A stretch of DNA of 64,000 nt from Lentibacillus sediminis (GCF_002763455.1 NZ_NIXK01000005.1:124001-188000), one strand, 5' to 3'. Positions 34,795-43,990 are shown, counted from the first letter of the stretch. The notes: a model not told the origin generated them from the sequence alone. Made by a program: numbers and translations.

Positions 34795-34831
34795 CTCCTA
34801 ATTTTTACAAGACGTGTGTTCATTTTCCGTT

Positions 34832-35773
34832 TTACTTACCATTTGAAAGACGTTCCCTTAACCGGAAGCCCATGTCAATGATTCCCAGTATGCGCACCAG
34901 ATAAAGCAGTACCGGGGGAACCAGGAAAGCGAACACGACCAACAAAACTGGAATTGCTTTGGACCATTTTTTTAAATGGGCGTAAAAGAAAATAAACGAA
35001 AAACCCTGGATCATTAAGAGTATGCCTGTGAGCATCAGCACATTTTGCGCCGCCAGAAATAGGATGCTGCCCGGTTCCGGGAACAGCGACACAATCAATG
35101 CCACCAAATAAATCCAAATCAGGGCAATCGGGAATTCCAGTTGGCGAAAGGGCGGGAAATATAAGCCTTTTCGCTCGATCCGGTTGATCACCTTATAGCC
35201 CATCCACTGGCTGATAAACGCCATGGCAATTGCCGCCATAGCGAGACCCACAGGAAACAGATCAATCAGATAATCGACCTGTTGTTGAAGCAGCTCCTGC
35301 ACTTGCTCGGACTGCTCCACCGCACCAAATTGCTCGAGAAGCCCTTGCGTCATTTGCATGGATTCCATTGCGAGCATTTCAAATTCTTCTATCCAATTCA
35401 CCTGTAAAATAAATTGCGTAAACAGAAAGGCAAATACCAGCCCAATAATGAAGCCGAATGTCCCCCTCGCCCATGTTTCATAAGCAGAGACCTTCTGGTA
35501 AATCGCGCTTCCAATCATAATACCGCCAAGCCCCATCATCACCGTCGTCGGCAAGGAGAAAATAGTAGCGAAAAACAGACTGAGCACCAATGCGGCACTC
35601 ATCATCAAGAGACCCGCCTTCCAATCATGCCGCGATGCATATAGGATAAAGGGAATAGGCAGCAGAATGAGACTGAGTATATTTAGAACTGGTATGAACA
35701 CGGTGATGAGCAATAGCAAGATAAATACACTTGTTAATATTGCCCCATCGGTTATTTTTTTCGATTGCTGCAT
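34832..35773 (-). CDS. yybS: YybS family membrane protein (DUF2232)
   Basis: The 313-residue protein has about eight membrane segments and begins KKITDGAILTSVFILLLLIT, typical of YybS. It precedes gdpP as in B. subtilis. A conserved helical insertion (residues 125-165, NWIEEFEMLAMESMQMTQGL) lies between membrane segments. Its function is not known; substrate-binding (S-component-like) roles have been suggested for DUF2232. Confidence 0.9.
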   Translation of the reverse strand: MQQSKKITDGAILTSVFILLLLITVFIPVLNILSLILLPIPFILYASRHDWKAGLLMMSAALVLSLFFATIFSLPTTVMMGLGGIMIGSAIYQKVSAYETWARGTFGFIIGLVFAFLFTQFILQVNWIEEFEMLAMESMQMTQGLLEQFGAVEQSEQVQELLQQQVDYLIDLFPVGLAMAAIAMAFISQWMGYKVINRIERKGLYFPPFRQLEFPIALIWIYLVALIVSLFPEPGSILFLAAQNVLMLTGILLMIQGFSFIFFYAHLKKWSKAIPVLLVVFAFLVPPVLLYLVRILGIIDMGFRLRERLSNGK

Positions 35774-35883
35774 CTATGGCACCTCATCTAAACTCTGTAA
35801 CTTACGGTAGAATTTTTATATGTCATTAGTATATGATAACATGATTCAGGCTGAAATGGTTGTCGAAACCCGACGAAAATATT

Positions 35884-35897
35884 ATTTCCCGGGCAAT
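35884..35897. promoter_or_regulatory. Near-consensus Noc-binding site
   Basis: ATTTCCCGGGCAAT differs from the Noc consensus at one base. It lies in the 276-bp divergent region between yybS and the DUF1189-like gene. Confidence 0.6.
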
Positions 35898-36049
35898 AAC
35901 TTGGCATTCTTTTGTAGAAAAATATCACCTGAGACGGGTCTAGCCTGTCTACGTTGCAAATTGTCATTGTTTTTTCATCAGATGATAAGCTTTCCGGCTG
36001 TGATTCCATTATAATGAAGGGCATACAATATATTTAAGGATGAACATAC

Positions 36050-36538
36050 ATGAGCATTCTGCAAGCATTTGTACATAGTATCAAACTCCCGAGCAAACAT
36101 GCAATCTTCCGGCTTAACCGGCTGGGGATGGATCATACTGTTGGTTATATGTTTATTTTATTATTTTTGGTTTCCCTTCCCTCGCTGATCGATCAGCTCA
36201 CCGCTACGAGCGGCTTGGGAGCAGATATGAATATCGTATTTAAGCTGATCTACTTTTTTATGTTTTATTATTTGCCACTGACGATTTTCGTATTTCTGCT
36301 GCTTTGCCTGATTGCCTATATCGGGGTCTGGATTGCCAGATCACTCGGACGGAAATTGCACTTCTCAATTTTGTGGAAAATGAGCGCCTATACGACGACT
36401 ATTCCATTTCTTTTGTATGCGGTGGTGGCACTGCTTTTTCCGGTGAGTGATGTCTATTTGCTGCTGACTTCGCTGTTTACTTTTGTGATGCTAGTGCGGA
36501 TTATTACGGTGTATCCGAGGAGGAAGAAGCGGGGGTAG
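36050..36538 (+). CDS. DUF1189-like membrane protein
   Basis: The 162-residue protein has about four membrane segments (including VGYMFILLFLVSLPSLIDQL and FVLLLVALLFPVSDV-like late segments) and ends in the basic PRRKKRG. The first residues, FVHSIKLPSKHAIFRLNRLG, resemble the opening of DUF1189 proteins, which are commonly longer (around 250 residues), so this may be a short variant lacking the extracellular middle. The ATG at 36050 has a poor ribosome binding site (AAGGATG). Confidence 0.6.
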   Translation: MSILQAFVHSIKLPSKHAIFRLNRLGMDHTVGYMFILLFLVSLPSLIDQLTATSGLGADMNIVFKLIYFFMFYYLPLTIFVFLLLCLIAYIGVWIARSLGRKLHFSILWKMSAYTTTIPFLLYAVVALLFPVSDVYLLLTSLFTFVMLVRIITVYPRRKKRG

Positions 36539-36620
36539 AGTGATCGATCCTCTCCCGCTGATTAAACCGCCCGTTCTTCTGAATCACCTCCGTGCCCTGT
36601 CAAAGCCCTCCATCCCAAAT

Positions 36621-36665
36621 CAAAAAACCCCCAAACCCGGCTCTCACCGGATTTGGAGGTTTTTC
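36621..36665. terminator. Terminator of the rpsF-ssb-rpsR operon
   Basis: On the minus strand AACCTCCAAATCCGG pairs with CCGGGTTTGGGGGTT, followed by a T run. It is also usable by the converging DUF1189-like gene. Confidence 0.88.
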
Positions 36666-36669
36666 CTTA

Positions 36670-36918
<249 letters not shown>

Positions 36919-36936
36919 TTATTAATTTCACCGTCA

Positions 36937-37446
36937 CTAAAACGGTAAATCATCATCCGATATATCAATTGGTTCTCCATTATTTTTGAATGGATCATCT
37001 TGATTTTGGTTTTGGTTGGACGAAAATTGATTTTGATTCTGATTTTGAAATTGGTTCTGGTTCTGCTGGTATCCTGCTCCCGCTGCTGCTGGAGCTCCTT
37101 GCTGCTGTCCTCGCTGCTCGGATCTTCCTCTCGATTCGAGAAATTGCACACTGTCGGCGACAATTTCGGTCATGAAAACCATCTTGCCGTCCTGCCCTTC
37201 AAAATTCCGTGTTTGCACACGCCCGTCCACACCAATCATACTGCCTTTTTTCATATAATTGGCCAGGTTTTCAGCCGGTCGGCGCCAGACAACACATCGA
37301 ATAAAGTCGGCTTCGCGCTCTCCCTGCTGATTGGAAAAAGGACGATCGACAGCAACAGTGAAATTGGCGACTGCTACGCCACTGGCTGTATAGCGCAAAT
37401 CAGGATCCTTCGTTAACCTGCCTACAAGCACGACACGATTTAACAT
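36937..37446 (-). CDS. ssb: Single-stranded DNA-binding protein
   Basis: From the ATG at 37446, 5 nt after AAGGAGTGG, the product has 169 residues: an OB fold ([38 protein letters not shown]), a glutamine/asparagine-rich linker (residues 105-155) and the acidic tip DISDDDLPF that recruits partner proteins. It is located between rpsF and rpsR as usual. Confidence 0.98.
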   Translation of the reverse strand: MLNRVVLVGRLTKDPDLRYTASGVAVANFTVAVDRPFSNQQGEREADFIRCVVWRRPAENLANYMKKGSMIGVDGRVQTRNFEGQDGKMVFMTEIVADSVQFLESRGRSEQRGQQQGAPAAAGAGYQQNQNQFQNQNQNQFSSNQNQNQDDPFKNNGEPIDISDDDLPF

Positions 37447-37461
37447 CAGAACCACTCCTTA

Positions 37462-37749
37462 TTATTGTTCATCTCGAATTGCCATATGACGAATAATATC
37501 ATCAGAGAACTTAGCAAGACGATCGAATTCATTGATCGCTGTTTCATCACTGCTGAAGTTAATGACAACATAGTATCCATCACGGTAGTCTTGGATTTCA
37601 TAGGCAAGGCGTTTTTTGCCCCGCTCATCCACTTTTGTGATCTCCGCACCGTTGTCGGTCAGCACTTTGTTAAACCGCTCAATTAAGCTGGTCTGCGCTT
37701 CTTCCTCCATGTCCGGGCGGATGATGTACATGATTTCGTATTTTCTCAT
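37462..37749 (-). CDS. rpsF: 30S ribosomal protein S6
   Basis: From the ATG at 37749, 8 nt after AAGGAGG, the product has 95 residues with the S6 ferredoxin-like fold ([55 protein letters not shown]). It heads the rpsF-ssb-rpsR operon. Confidence 0.98.
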   Translation of the reverse strand: MRKYEIMYIIRPDMEEEAQTSLIERFNKVLTDNGAEITKVDERGKKRLAYEIQDYRDGYYVVINFSSDETAINEFDRLAKFSDDIIRHMAIRDEQ

Positions 37750-37770
37750 CCGTAGCACCTCCTTTTGGTC

Positions 37771-37822
37771 TTAGCGGCCCTCACCTTAGTAAGAGCAAGG
37801 AGTAATTTATCGTTCATTACTC
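37771..37822 (-). ncRNA. S6:S18-type autoregulatory leader
   Basis: In the rpsF leader (minus strand) GAGTAAT pairs with ATTACTC (37822-37800), and a second stem GCTCTTAC/GTGAGGGC with a TAAG loop (37796-37777) is followed by CCG and CTAAG, which can close on the CTT before it. A stem with an unpaired CCG is the known binding motif of the S6:S18 complex, which represses the operon. Confidence 0.6.
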
Positions 37823-37832
37823 ACAATAGTGT

Positions 37833-37861
37833 ATTATACCAAACCTTTTTCAAAATAACAA
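37833..37861 (-). promoter_or_regulatory. rpsF operon promoter
   Basis: On the minus strand TTGTTA (37861-37856), 17 bp, TATAAT (37838-37833). Confidence 0.8.
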
Positions 37862-37923
37862 GCCTTCGAGAATCCTGATTTTTGCTATTAGCTATAACGC
37901 AATAGATTGTTGCCATTTGCCCC

Positions 37924-38038
37924 GCAGCCCGGATACACTTCGCTTTCCGGGGGCGGCTGTTGAGCCTCCTCGCGCTGAGCACTAAGGGGTCTCCCCGATG
38001 CCTATCCTCCCCCAGGAGTCTACGTGTATCCGGGCTGC
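37924..38038. repeat. MITE-like element, copy C
   Basis: GCAGCCCGGATACAC at 37924-37938 is exactly inverted as GTGTATCCGGGCTGC at 38024-38038. The interior shares CGCTTTCC, GAGCCTCCTCGCGCTG, GGGGTCTC and CAGGAGTC with copies at 53764 and 54046. It separates the ychF gene from the rpsF promoter. Confidence 0.85.
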
Positions 38039-38106
38039 TAATGTGGAAATAGATGCTTAGACATTTCCTTAGAAAACAGCCTTGCTATTAAATTGCCTTT
38101 CCAACT

Positions 38107-39207
38107 TTACACATTAAAACGGAAATGAATCACGTCTCCGTCTTTTACAATGTATTCCTTTCCTTCCAGGCGGACGTTGCCGTTTTCCCTGGCACGAGTC
38201 ATCGACCCTGCCTCAATCAGATCTTCATAAGAGACCGTTTCCGCGCGGATAAACCCACGTTCAAAGTCGGTGTGGATGATACCTGCTGCCTGCGGTGCCT
38301 TGATGCCTTTTCGGAATGTCCAGGCGCGCACTTCCGGTTCCCCCGCCGTAAAGTAGGTGGCGAGACCCAGCAAGCTGTAGGAGGCCTTAATCAGCTGATC
38401 CAGTCCGGATTCGGCAATACCGAGATCCTCCAGAAACATTTCTTTCTCTTCCGGGTCCAGCTCGGAAATTTCCTCTTCAATTTTTGCACAGATGACAATG
38501 ACCTCTGCGTCTTCTTTTGCAGCAAACTCCCTCACCTTTTGCACATGCTCATTCGCGTCAGCATCTGCCACTTCTTCCTCGCTGACATTTGCCACATACA
38601 GGGTTGGTTTGCTTGTTAAAAGATGGAGTCCTTTAACGATCTTCCATTGTTCCTCAGAAAAATCAAGGGCACGGACTGGCTTTTCATCCTCCAGCCCTGT
38701 CTTCAACTGCTCTAGCACATTAAGTTCAGCAAGGGCATCCTTGTCTTTTTGCCTTGCCAGCTTTTCCACCCGCTGGTGCCGCTTGTTGACTGTTTCCAAA
38801 TCGGCCAGAATCAGTTCCAGGCTAATCACCTCGATATCATCAATCGGATCAATTTTTCCGGAGACATGGGTGATATTTTCGTCGGAAAAACAACGGACTA
38901 CCTGGCAGATGGCATCGACCTGGCGAATATGGGAAAGAAACTGGTTGCCAAGACCTTCCCCCTTGCTTGCCCCTTTGACAATGCCGGCAATATCGGTGAA
39001 TTCAAATGTAGTTGGGACGGTTTTCTTTGGATTGACTAATGCGGTTAATTTATTTAAGCGATCGTCGGGCACTTCCACAATCCCCACATTCGGGTCGATC
39101 GTAGCGAAAGGGTAATTTGCCGCTTCCGCCCCCGCTTGGGTGATTGCATTGAACAATGTGGATTTGCCCACATTGGGAAGCCCGACAATTCCTGCTGTCA
39201 GAGACAT
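38107..39207 (-). CDS. ychF: Redox-regulated ATPase/GTPase YchF
   Basis: From the ATG at 39207 it has 366 residues: an Obg-type G domain (TAGIVGLPNVGKSTLFNAIT, DIAGIVKGASKGEGLGNQFL, where the NKxD motif is replaced by a variant, consistent with ATP preference), a coiled-coil insertion (residues 125-180) and the C-terminal TGS domain (FRKGIKAPQAAGIIHTDFER). It associates with ribosomes and the stress response. Confidence 0.96.
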   Translation of the reverse strand: MSLTAGIVGLPNVGKSTLFNAITQAGAEAANYPFATIDPNVGIVEVPDDRLNKLTALVNPKKTVPTTFEFTDIAGIVKGASKGEGLGNQFLSHIRQVDAICQVVRCFSDENITHVSGKIDPIDDIEVISLELILADLETVNKRHQRVEKLARQKDKDALAELNVLEQLKTGLEDEKPVRALDFSEEQWKIVKGLHLLTSKPTLYVANVSEEEVADADANEHVQKVREFAAKEDAEVIVICAKIEEEISELDPEEKEMFLEDLGIAESGLDQLIKASYSLLGLATYFTAGEPEVRAWTFRKGIKAPQAAGIIHTDFERGFIRAETVSYEDLIEAGSMTRARENGNVRLEGKEYIVKDGDVIHFRFNV

Positions 39208-39297
39208 TCCATTTTTCACTCCTTAAGGATTACCATTCATATGAACGCGTACCCTTATTATAGATAGTAGCAACTTAAAAGACAAGCAGCCAAAAAA

Positions 39298-39329
39298 CAA
39301 AAATAGACCACCGAAGCAGCCTATTTTTG
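39298..39329 (-). terminator. Terminator after the DUF951 gene
   Basis: CAAAAATAG pairs with CTATTTTTG; it separates the DUF951 gene from ychF. The stem is AT-rich and may be weak. Confidence 0.55.
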
Positions 39330-39411
39330 TCTTCTACCCTATTATTTTAAGTTTTTCTCTCTATTACACTCTCAATAATACCTGTTTGTTGGAGGTTTCG
39401 CAAATTTTAGC

Positions 39412-39609
39412 TTATTTTTCACCTTTTTCCAAGACCTTTTTCATCTTCTTGGAAAACTCCCGCCTTGGGATCATGACACTGTGCCCGCAGCCCTGGCATT
39501 TAATCCGGATATCCATGCCCATGCGGATAATCTGCCAGCGGTTCTCGCCGCAGGGATGGGGTTTTTTCATTTGTACGACGTCATTCAGTCCGAATTCTTT
39601 GTCCGCCAT
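39412..39609 (-). CDS. DUF951 family protein (YyzM-like)
   Basis: The 65-residue protein has the DUF951 pattern: GLNDVVQMKKPHPCGENRW, then RMGMDIRIKCQGCGHSVMIP with a zinc-ribbon-like CxxC, then RREFSKKMKKVL. Function is unknown. It lies between the MscS-type gene and ychF, as in many Bacillaceae. Confidence 0.92.
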   Translation of the reverse strand: MADKEFGLNDVVQMKKPHPCGENRWQIIRMGMDIRIKCQGCGHSVMIPRREFSKKMKKVLEKGEK

Positions 39610-39645
39610 TGGTCTTTCTCCTTTTTTCTTCCATTATAACACGAG

Positions 39646-40530
39646 TTACTGCTCTGTTCCCCGATCCTTACGCAGCTGCTCCTGTTCCTCACGGCTATAC
39701 ATCACGATTCGTGGAGACGGGATCTCGATGCCGGAAGAGTAAAGTTTATCCTGCATCTCTTTGCGGATATTGCGCTCCCCAGCCCACTGGTAGCTTGGCA
39801 GAGTATCCGCTATAATCCGGATAACAAAGTGGGAAACATCCAGGGTTTGCACACCGATGATTTCCGGCACGCCCAGGATGAAATCGTATTTATCCGGCAG
39901 GGTTTCCGCCACCTCGCGAATCAGCGCCTCTGCCTCTTCCACACTGCTTTCATACGGAATATTAATATCAACAATGGAAAGCCCATTATGCGTCGAATAG
40001 TTGGTGACCTGGGTGACATTGCCGTTTGGCAGAATGTTCATCTCTCCGGTCCAGCTCAATATTTGTGTTGTGCGCAGACCAATTTCCTCGACCGTCCCCT
40101 CAATACCCGAGGTTGCTACATAATCGCCAACCGAGAACTGATCCTCAAAAATAATGAAAAACCCGGAAATGATGTCACGCACCAGGTTCTGGGCACCAAA
40201 ACCAATGGCAAGTCCGACCACACCAGCACCGGCAATCAATGGTCCGATGTCAATGTTAATCACACCGAGAATCATGACAATCGCAATAAAATAGATAATA
40301 TATGCGACCACGTTTTTAATTAATTTTTTCAGGGTGTTTTCCCTGCGTGCGGTCAACCGGATCGGGCCTTTCTGTCTGTTTTTAAACAACCGGTCCACCA
40401 GACTCCTTACTACTTTAACAATTGTGAGCGCCAAAATGATAATAAGGAAGATTTGCAAAAGACCCTCGGCTATACTTATCCAGAAATCAGGTCCTGTAAC
40501 ATACGCCCATAATTCTTGTATTGCATTCAT
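39646..40530 (-). CDS. MscS-family mechanosensitive channel
   Basis: From the ATG at 40530, 8 nt after GGAGG, the protein has 294 residues with three membrane segments; the pore helix TM3 is AGAGVVGLAIGFGAQNLVRD, the family signature, followed by the beta domain (FSVGDYVATSGIEGTVEEIG, LRTTQILSWTGEMNILPNG) and the C-terminal alpha/beta domain. It protects against hypo-osmotic shock. It lies 20 bp after the YkvI-like gene, so the two are probably co-transcribed. Confidence 0.94.
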   Translation of the reverse strand: MNAIQELWAYVTGPDFWISIAEGLLQIFLIIILALTIVKVVRSLVDRLFKNRQKGPIRLTARRENTLKKLIKNVVAYIIYFIAIVMILGVINIDIGPLIAGAGVVGLAIGFGAQNLVRDIISGFFIIFEDQFSVGDYVATSGIEGTVEEIGLRTTQILSWTGEMNILPNGNVTQVTNYSTHNGLSIVDINIPYESSVEEAEALIREVAETLPDKYDFILGVPEIIGVQTLDVSHFVIRIIADTLPSYQWAGERNIRKEMQDKLYSSGIEIPSPRIVMYSREEQEQLRKDRGTEQ

Positions 40531-40550
40531 ATCAATTTCCTCCATTTCTG

Positions 40551-41573
40551 CTAGCTCCTCCTCTCTAATTTATACCATACTGGATACAATAATAAACGGG
40601 TTAACACGTATAAATTTAAAATCCCGTAAACCGGATAGATATAAGCAATCAAAGTAGAGAAACCAAATGTGGTCAACGGAACCATTGTAGCTAAGGTAAC
40701 CATCACAATCAAGCTTAACGGCTGCTTAACATGCTGCTGAATTCTGGTGACAATCCCCAGCATCCCGGAGGCTGCCGTGGTGAAAATCGCAAACCACAAA
40801 AGAATCCCCATAAATATCAGCATCTCGAACGGGTAATCACGCAGAATGGCAAATAGTGGAATTTCATATAAAATCACTTCATCAGCAATCTGAATCAGGC
40901 TGTTGTTATAGACATACGAAACAATTCCCAAAATCAGTCCGCTCCCTAAACAGGCAATCCAAATCTCCTGTTTGGACTTCACCTTATTGCCGATCGCACC
41001 AAGCACGGCAATCAGTGGCAGAATATTCAGTGCGGTAAACGGAAAAGCAGCCGTCCAGTTGCGCTGTTCGTCCCAATGCGAAAACAGCGCCAGTTCTTGA
41101 TCCGCCGTGAATAGCAGCAACACAAACAGCAGACCTCCTATTAAAAGTGGCAGAATCAGCTGATTGATTACCAGAAGCCCATTAATTCCTCTGATGAACA
41201 AAACGATGAGTGCAACCACCATAATCACTATCCCCGGCCACTGCGACAGGTGAAACGCCTGCCCGGTCGCCCCGCTGCCGGCAATCATCACCACAGTTGT
41301 CGTAAACAAATAGACAAATATCATCACATCATAAAAGCCTGTCAGCCTTTTCCCGACAATCTCCCTTAACACAGGCAAATAATACGAGGACTGCTGCTTG
41401 TAGCTGATCTGCAGAATCACCCCGCAGGAAATCGAGAAAAATAGAACAAACAGTACGATAGCCAGTCCGCTTTCATGGCCAAAAAACTGCCACAGTTCCC
41501 TCCCTGAAGCATACCCCGCCCCAATGGTGGTACCAATAATTAAGAACATCCATTTCAGCCCTGCACTCCACAT
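40551..41573 (-). CDS. YkvI-like membrane permease
   Basis: The 340-residue protein has about ten membrane segments and starts WMFLIIGTTIGAGYASGREL, a motif of YkvI proteins, which are distant relatives of amino-acid/polyamine permeases with a LeuT fold. Substrate unknown. It shares an operon with the MscS-type gene. Confidence 0.85.
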   Translation of the reverse strand: MWSAGLKWMFLIIGTTIGAGYASGRELWQFFGHESGLAIVLFVLFFSISCGVILQISYKQQSSYYLPVLREIVGKRLTGFYDVMIFVYLFTTTVVMIAGSGATGQAFHLSQWPGIVIMVVALIVLFIRGINGLLVINQLILPLLIGGLLFVLLLFTADQELALFSHWDEQRNWTAAFPFTALNILPLIAVLGAIGNKVKSKQEIWIACLGSGLILGIVSYVYNNSLIQIADEVILYEIPLFAILRDYPFEMLIFMGILLWFAIFTTAASGMLGIVTRIQQHVKQPLSLIVMVTLATMVPLTTFGFSTLIAYIYPVYGILNLYVLTRLLLYPVWYKLERRS

Positions 41574-41659
41574 CTGTTTTCCTCCAATATTTTAGAATCC
41601 ATGTATAGATCGATGGAAAAATCCGTATACTATACCAATATGTTGGTGGAGGATAAGCT

Positions 41660-42277
41660 ATGAATCTGATGAGACGTTTTGGCCCCAATATGAAAAATTT
41701 CCGCATGCAGCATACGGACCCGATGATCGTATCAGCAATGAGTAAACAGATCATCTCCTGGCTTCCTGCATTTCCGCGCGAATACGTTGTCGTCTTTATA
41801 GGCACAGACCGTTCCACCGGCGATGCCCTCGGGCCGTTGGCTGGGAGTTATTTTTCTGCAATGAAGCCGAGGCATATGACCGTATATGGCACGCTGCATG
41901 AACCAGTGCATGCCACCAATCTTGCCGACCGCCTCAAGGAAATCGAGCAAACGCACCGCCAGTCATTCGTGATTGCCGTGGATGCCTGTCTCGGCAAAAC
42001 CACCTCTGTAGGCCATCTGATTGCCGGTGTCGGTGCGGTTAAGCCTGGAGCTGCCCTAAACAAGCCTCTTCCTTCTGTCGGTGATATACACATAACAGGT
42101 GTCGTCAATGTCAGCGGGTTTATGGAGCACTCCGTTTTGCAAAACACCCGATTGTCCGTGGTCGTAGATATGGCTGAGAAAATAGCCGACGTCCTGGAGC
42201 AAGTGGATTTATCATTAAAATATAAAAATATTGGTCCATCCGTGGTTTGGAAACAGGAAGAACAGGGTACACTATAA
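41660..42277 (+). CDS. yyaC: Spore protease YyaC
   Basis: The 205-residue protein belongs to the YyaC family, related to the germination protease GPR. Landmarks are VVFIGTDRSTGDALGPLAGS, VYGTLHEPVHATNL, VIAVDACLGKTTSVGHL and PLPSVGDIHITGVVNVSGFM. It is expected to be made during sporulation. GGTGGAGG precedes the ATG at 41660. A terminator follows at 42371-42403. Confidence 0.93.
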   Translation: MNLMRRFGPNMKNFRMQHTDPMIVSAMSKQIISWLPAFPREYVVVFIGTDRSTGDALGPLAGSYFSAMKPRHMTVYGTLHEPVHATNLADRLKEIEQTHRQSFVIAVDACLGKTTSVGHLIAGVGAVKPGAALNKPLPSVGDIHITGVVNVSGFMEHSVLQNTRLSVVVDMAEKIADVLEQVDLSLKYKNIGPSVVWKQEEQGTL

Positions 42278-42370
42278 ATATGTTAACCCCCCTTATTTTA
42301 TAAAGTGAAAGTGTCCTGTCTCTCCTCCTCGAGGTGAGGCAGGTGCTGGAACTGATTTGATGAGAAATAA

Positions 42371-42403
42371 AAAACAACGAATCACGGATAGACTCGTTGT
42401 TTT
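42371..42403 (+). terminator. Terminator after yyaC
   Basis: AAAACAACGA pairs with TCGTTGTTTT. Confidence 0.7.
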
Positions 42404-42450
42404 AATGGATGAAATTATTAACATGGCGGAGGGCCTTTTTTTTATGCCTT

Positions 42451-43068
42451 TTAACTTGCTTCTTTTTTCCCCTTCCATTCCTGATACACTGTTTCCACTC
42501 TGTGAAATCCCCATTGCAGCACCAGCCCTTGGATAACAATGCCAATGACCGAAGCCGCTGTCAGCAGCCAGATGGAGAGCGCATGTTCAATCGTAAACAG
42601 GCGATGGCCAAAAAACAGCATGTGTGAAATAACGGCAAACAATCCCTCTGCGTAGCTCAGGATCGTTGTTTCCGTCTGCCAGACAACCAGCCCTTCCACC
42701 AGGAGAAAAAGCACAATTCCAGCCAGCCCGACGAATTTTGTCCGCGATGAGAGCTTATTAATGTAGGGAGTAACATAATATTTCGTGATGGTTTTAATCC
42801 GGAACAGGGAAAGAAGCCTGACAATCCGAGCCATCTGGAAAAACTGATCCAGCGGAATAACTGCAATCAGCAAGAAAGGATTTTGCTTAATAAAGTCCCA
42901 TTTTTTGTCTGCCAGAACAAGCCGAACCATAAAATCGACAGCAAATACCAGCCAGACAATCCAATTGATCGTCGAATTGTAGGTGTTTTCCGTCCAGATT
43001 GTCGCAATCGTGAGCATGACGAGCAGCACCATCAGCCCTTCATATACGGTTTTTGCCACTCCCTGCAT
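42451..43068 (-). CDS. Channel-like membrane protein lacking a K+ filter
   Basis: The 205-residue protein resembles an ion-channel subunit: four short N-terminal segments ending in an arginine-rich S4-like helix (MARIVRLLSLFRIK, about residues 79-92), then a segment FVGLAGIVLFLLVEGLVVW, a pore-helix-like YAEGLFAVISHMLFFGHRL and a last membrane helix. Where potassium channels have TVGYG it has LFFGHR, so selectivity for potassium is not expected. It follows the DUF554 gene by 33 bp in the same direction. The assignment to the voltage-sensor superfamily is by pattern only. Confidence 0.65.
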   Translation of the reverse strand: MQGVAKTVYEGLMVLLVMLTIATIWTENTYNSTINWIVWLVFAVDFMVRLVLADKKWDFIKQNPFLLIAVIPLDQFFQMARIVRLLSLFRIKTITKYYVTPYINKLSSRTKFVGLAGIVLFLLVEGLVVWQTETTILSYAEGLFAVISHMLFFGHRLFTIEHALSIWLLTAASVIGIVIQGLVLQWGFHRVETVYQEWKGKKEAS

Positions 43069-43101
43069 AATGATCCCCTCTTAGAAAGTCTGGTTTTGTT
43101 T

Positions 43102-43806
43102 TTAAAACAGCTGATAAATATAATATATCAGCACAACGGTAGCAATGGACGGCAGAAGATTTCCGACCCGGATCTGGGTGATTTTTAATAGATTCAGCCC
43201 GATCGCAACAATTAAAAGCCCGCCCACTGCTGTCAGTTCCACAATCAGACCGTTAAGAAATGCTTCCGGCAGCCAGCGCTCAATTTGTGTTGCCAACAAG
43301 GCGATAGATCCCTGATAGAGCACCACTGGAACGACCGAGAGAATCACTCCTGCACCTAAGGTCGTTGTCAGCACCAGGGCCACAAACCCATCCATTATCC
43401 CTTTGGTTACCAGGATTTCATGATCTCCCCTGAGACCACTGTCCAGAGCACCGATAATCGCCATTGCCCCGATCACAAAAATCAGGGAGGCCGTGACAAA
43501 CCCCTGCGCGACACTAAAATTTTCATTTTTTGTAGTGAATTTACTGCCAATCCAATGCCCCAGACGGTTCAATCCTTCTTCCAAATGAATTAACTCCCCA
43601 ATAATTGCCCCAGTCAGCAATGCCAATAGCACGACAATAATTTCCTCGGTGGAAAAAGCCATCTGTAATCCTATTAATAGTACGGCCAGGCCAATTCCGT
43701 GCATGACCGTTTCTTTATACCTCTCAGGAATTCTTGTAAAAAAAAGTCCAAGCAAACTGCCGATGATGATTAAAACTCCGTTGACGATTGTTCCATATAA
43801 AACCAT
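43102..43806 (-). CDS. DUF554 family membrane protein
   Basis: The 234-residue protein has six or seven membrane segments and the DUF554 (YdfK/YqgA) pattern: GTIVNGVLIIIGSLLGLFF, GIGLAVLLIGLQMAF, GFVTASLIFVIGAMAIIGAL with LDSGLRGDHEILVTKGIMDG after it. Transport of an unknown solute is presumed. It heads a pair with the channel-like gene. Confidence 0.9.
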   Translation of the reverse strand: MVLYGTIVNGVLIIIGSLLGLFFTRIPERYKETVMHGIGLAVLLIGLQMAFSTEEIIVVLLALLTGAIIGELIHLEEGLNRLGHWIGSKFTTKNENFSVAQGFVTASLIFVIGAMAIIGALDSGLRGDHEILVTKGIMDGFVALVLTTTLGAGVILSVVPVVLYQGSIALLATQIERWLPEAFLNGLIVELTAVGGLLIVAIGLNLLKITQIRVGNLLPSIATVVLIYYIYQLF

Positions 43807-43831
43807 TATTTCAACCCCAATTATTAGAAAA

Positions 43832-43910
43832 CTTGGCTTTTCGCCAAGCCTTTACGGCGAAAGCCTTAGTTGCACTTATGCAGGGTAAGAAAGTTTTATA
43901 CTTTCTTACC
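43832..43910. repeat. Alternative hairpins between spo0J and the DUF554 gene
   Basis: CTTGGC/GCCAAG (about 43833-43848) competes with GGCTTTTCGCC/GGCGAAAGCC (43836-43866), and GGTAAGAAAG/CTTTCTTACC forms a third hairpin at 43884-43910. They lie in the presumed leader of the DUF554 transcript. Confidence 0.5.
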
Positions 43911-43940
43911 TGCCCAGAAAAATAAGCCTGTCAGCCCGAT

Positions 43941-43956
43941 TGTTTCACGTGGAACA
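43941..43956. promoter_or_regulatory. parS site 1
   Basis: TGTTTCACGTGGAACA; its complement, TGTTCCACGTGAAACA, fits the B. subtilis parS consensus TGTTNCACGTGAAACA exactly. It lies 75 bp beyond the spo0J stop. Confidence 0.95.
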
Positions 43957-43990
43957 ATCAGAAAAAACCTGTATTCCTGCCTTTAAACGG

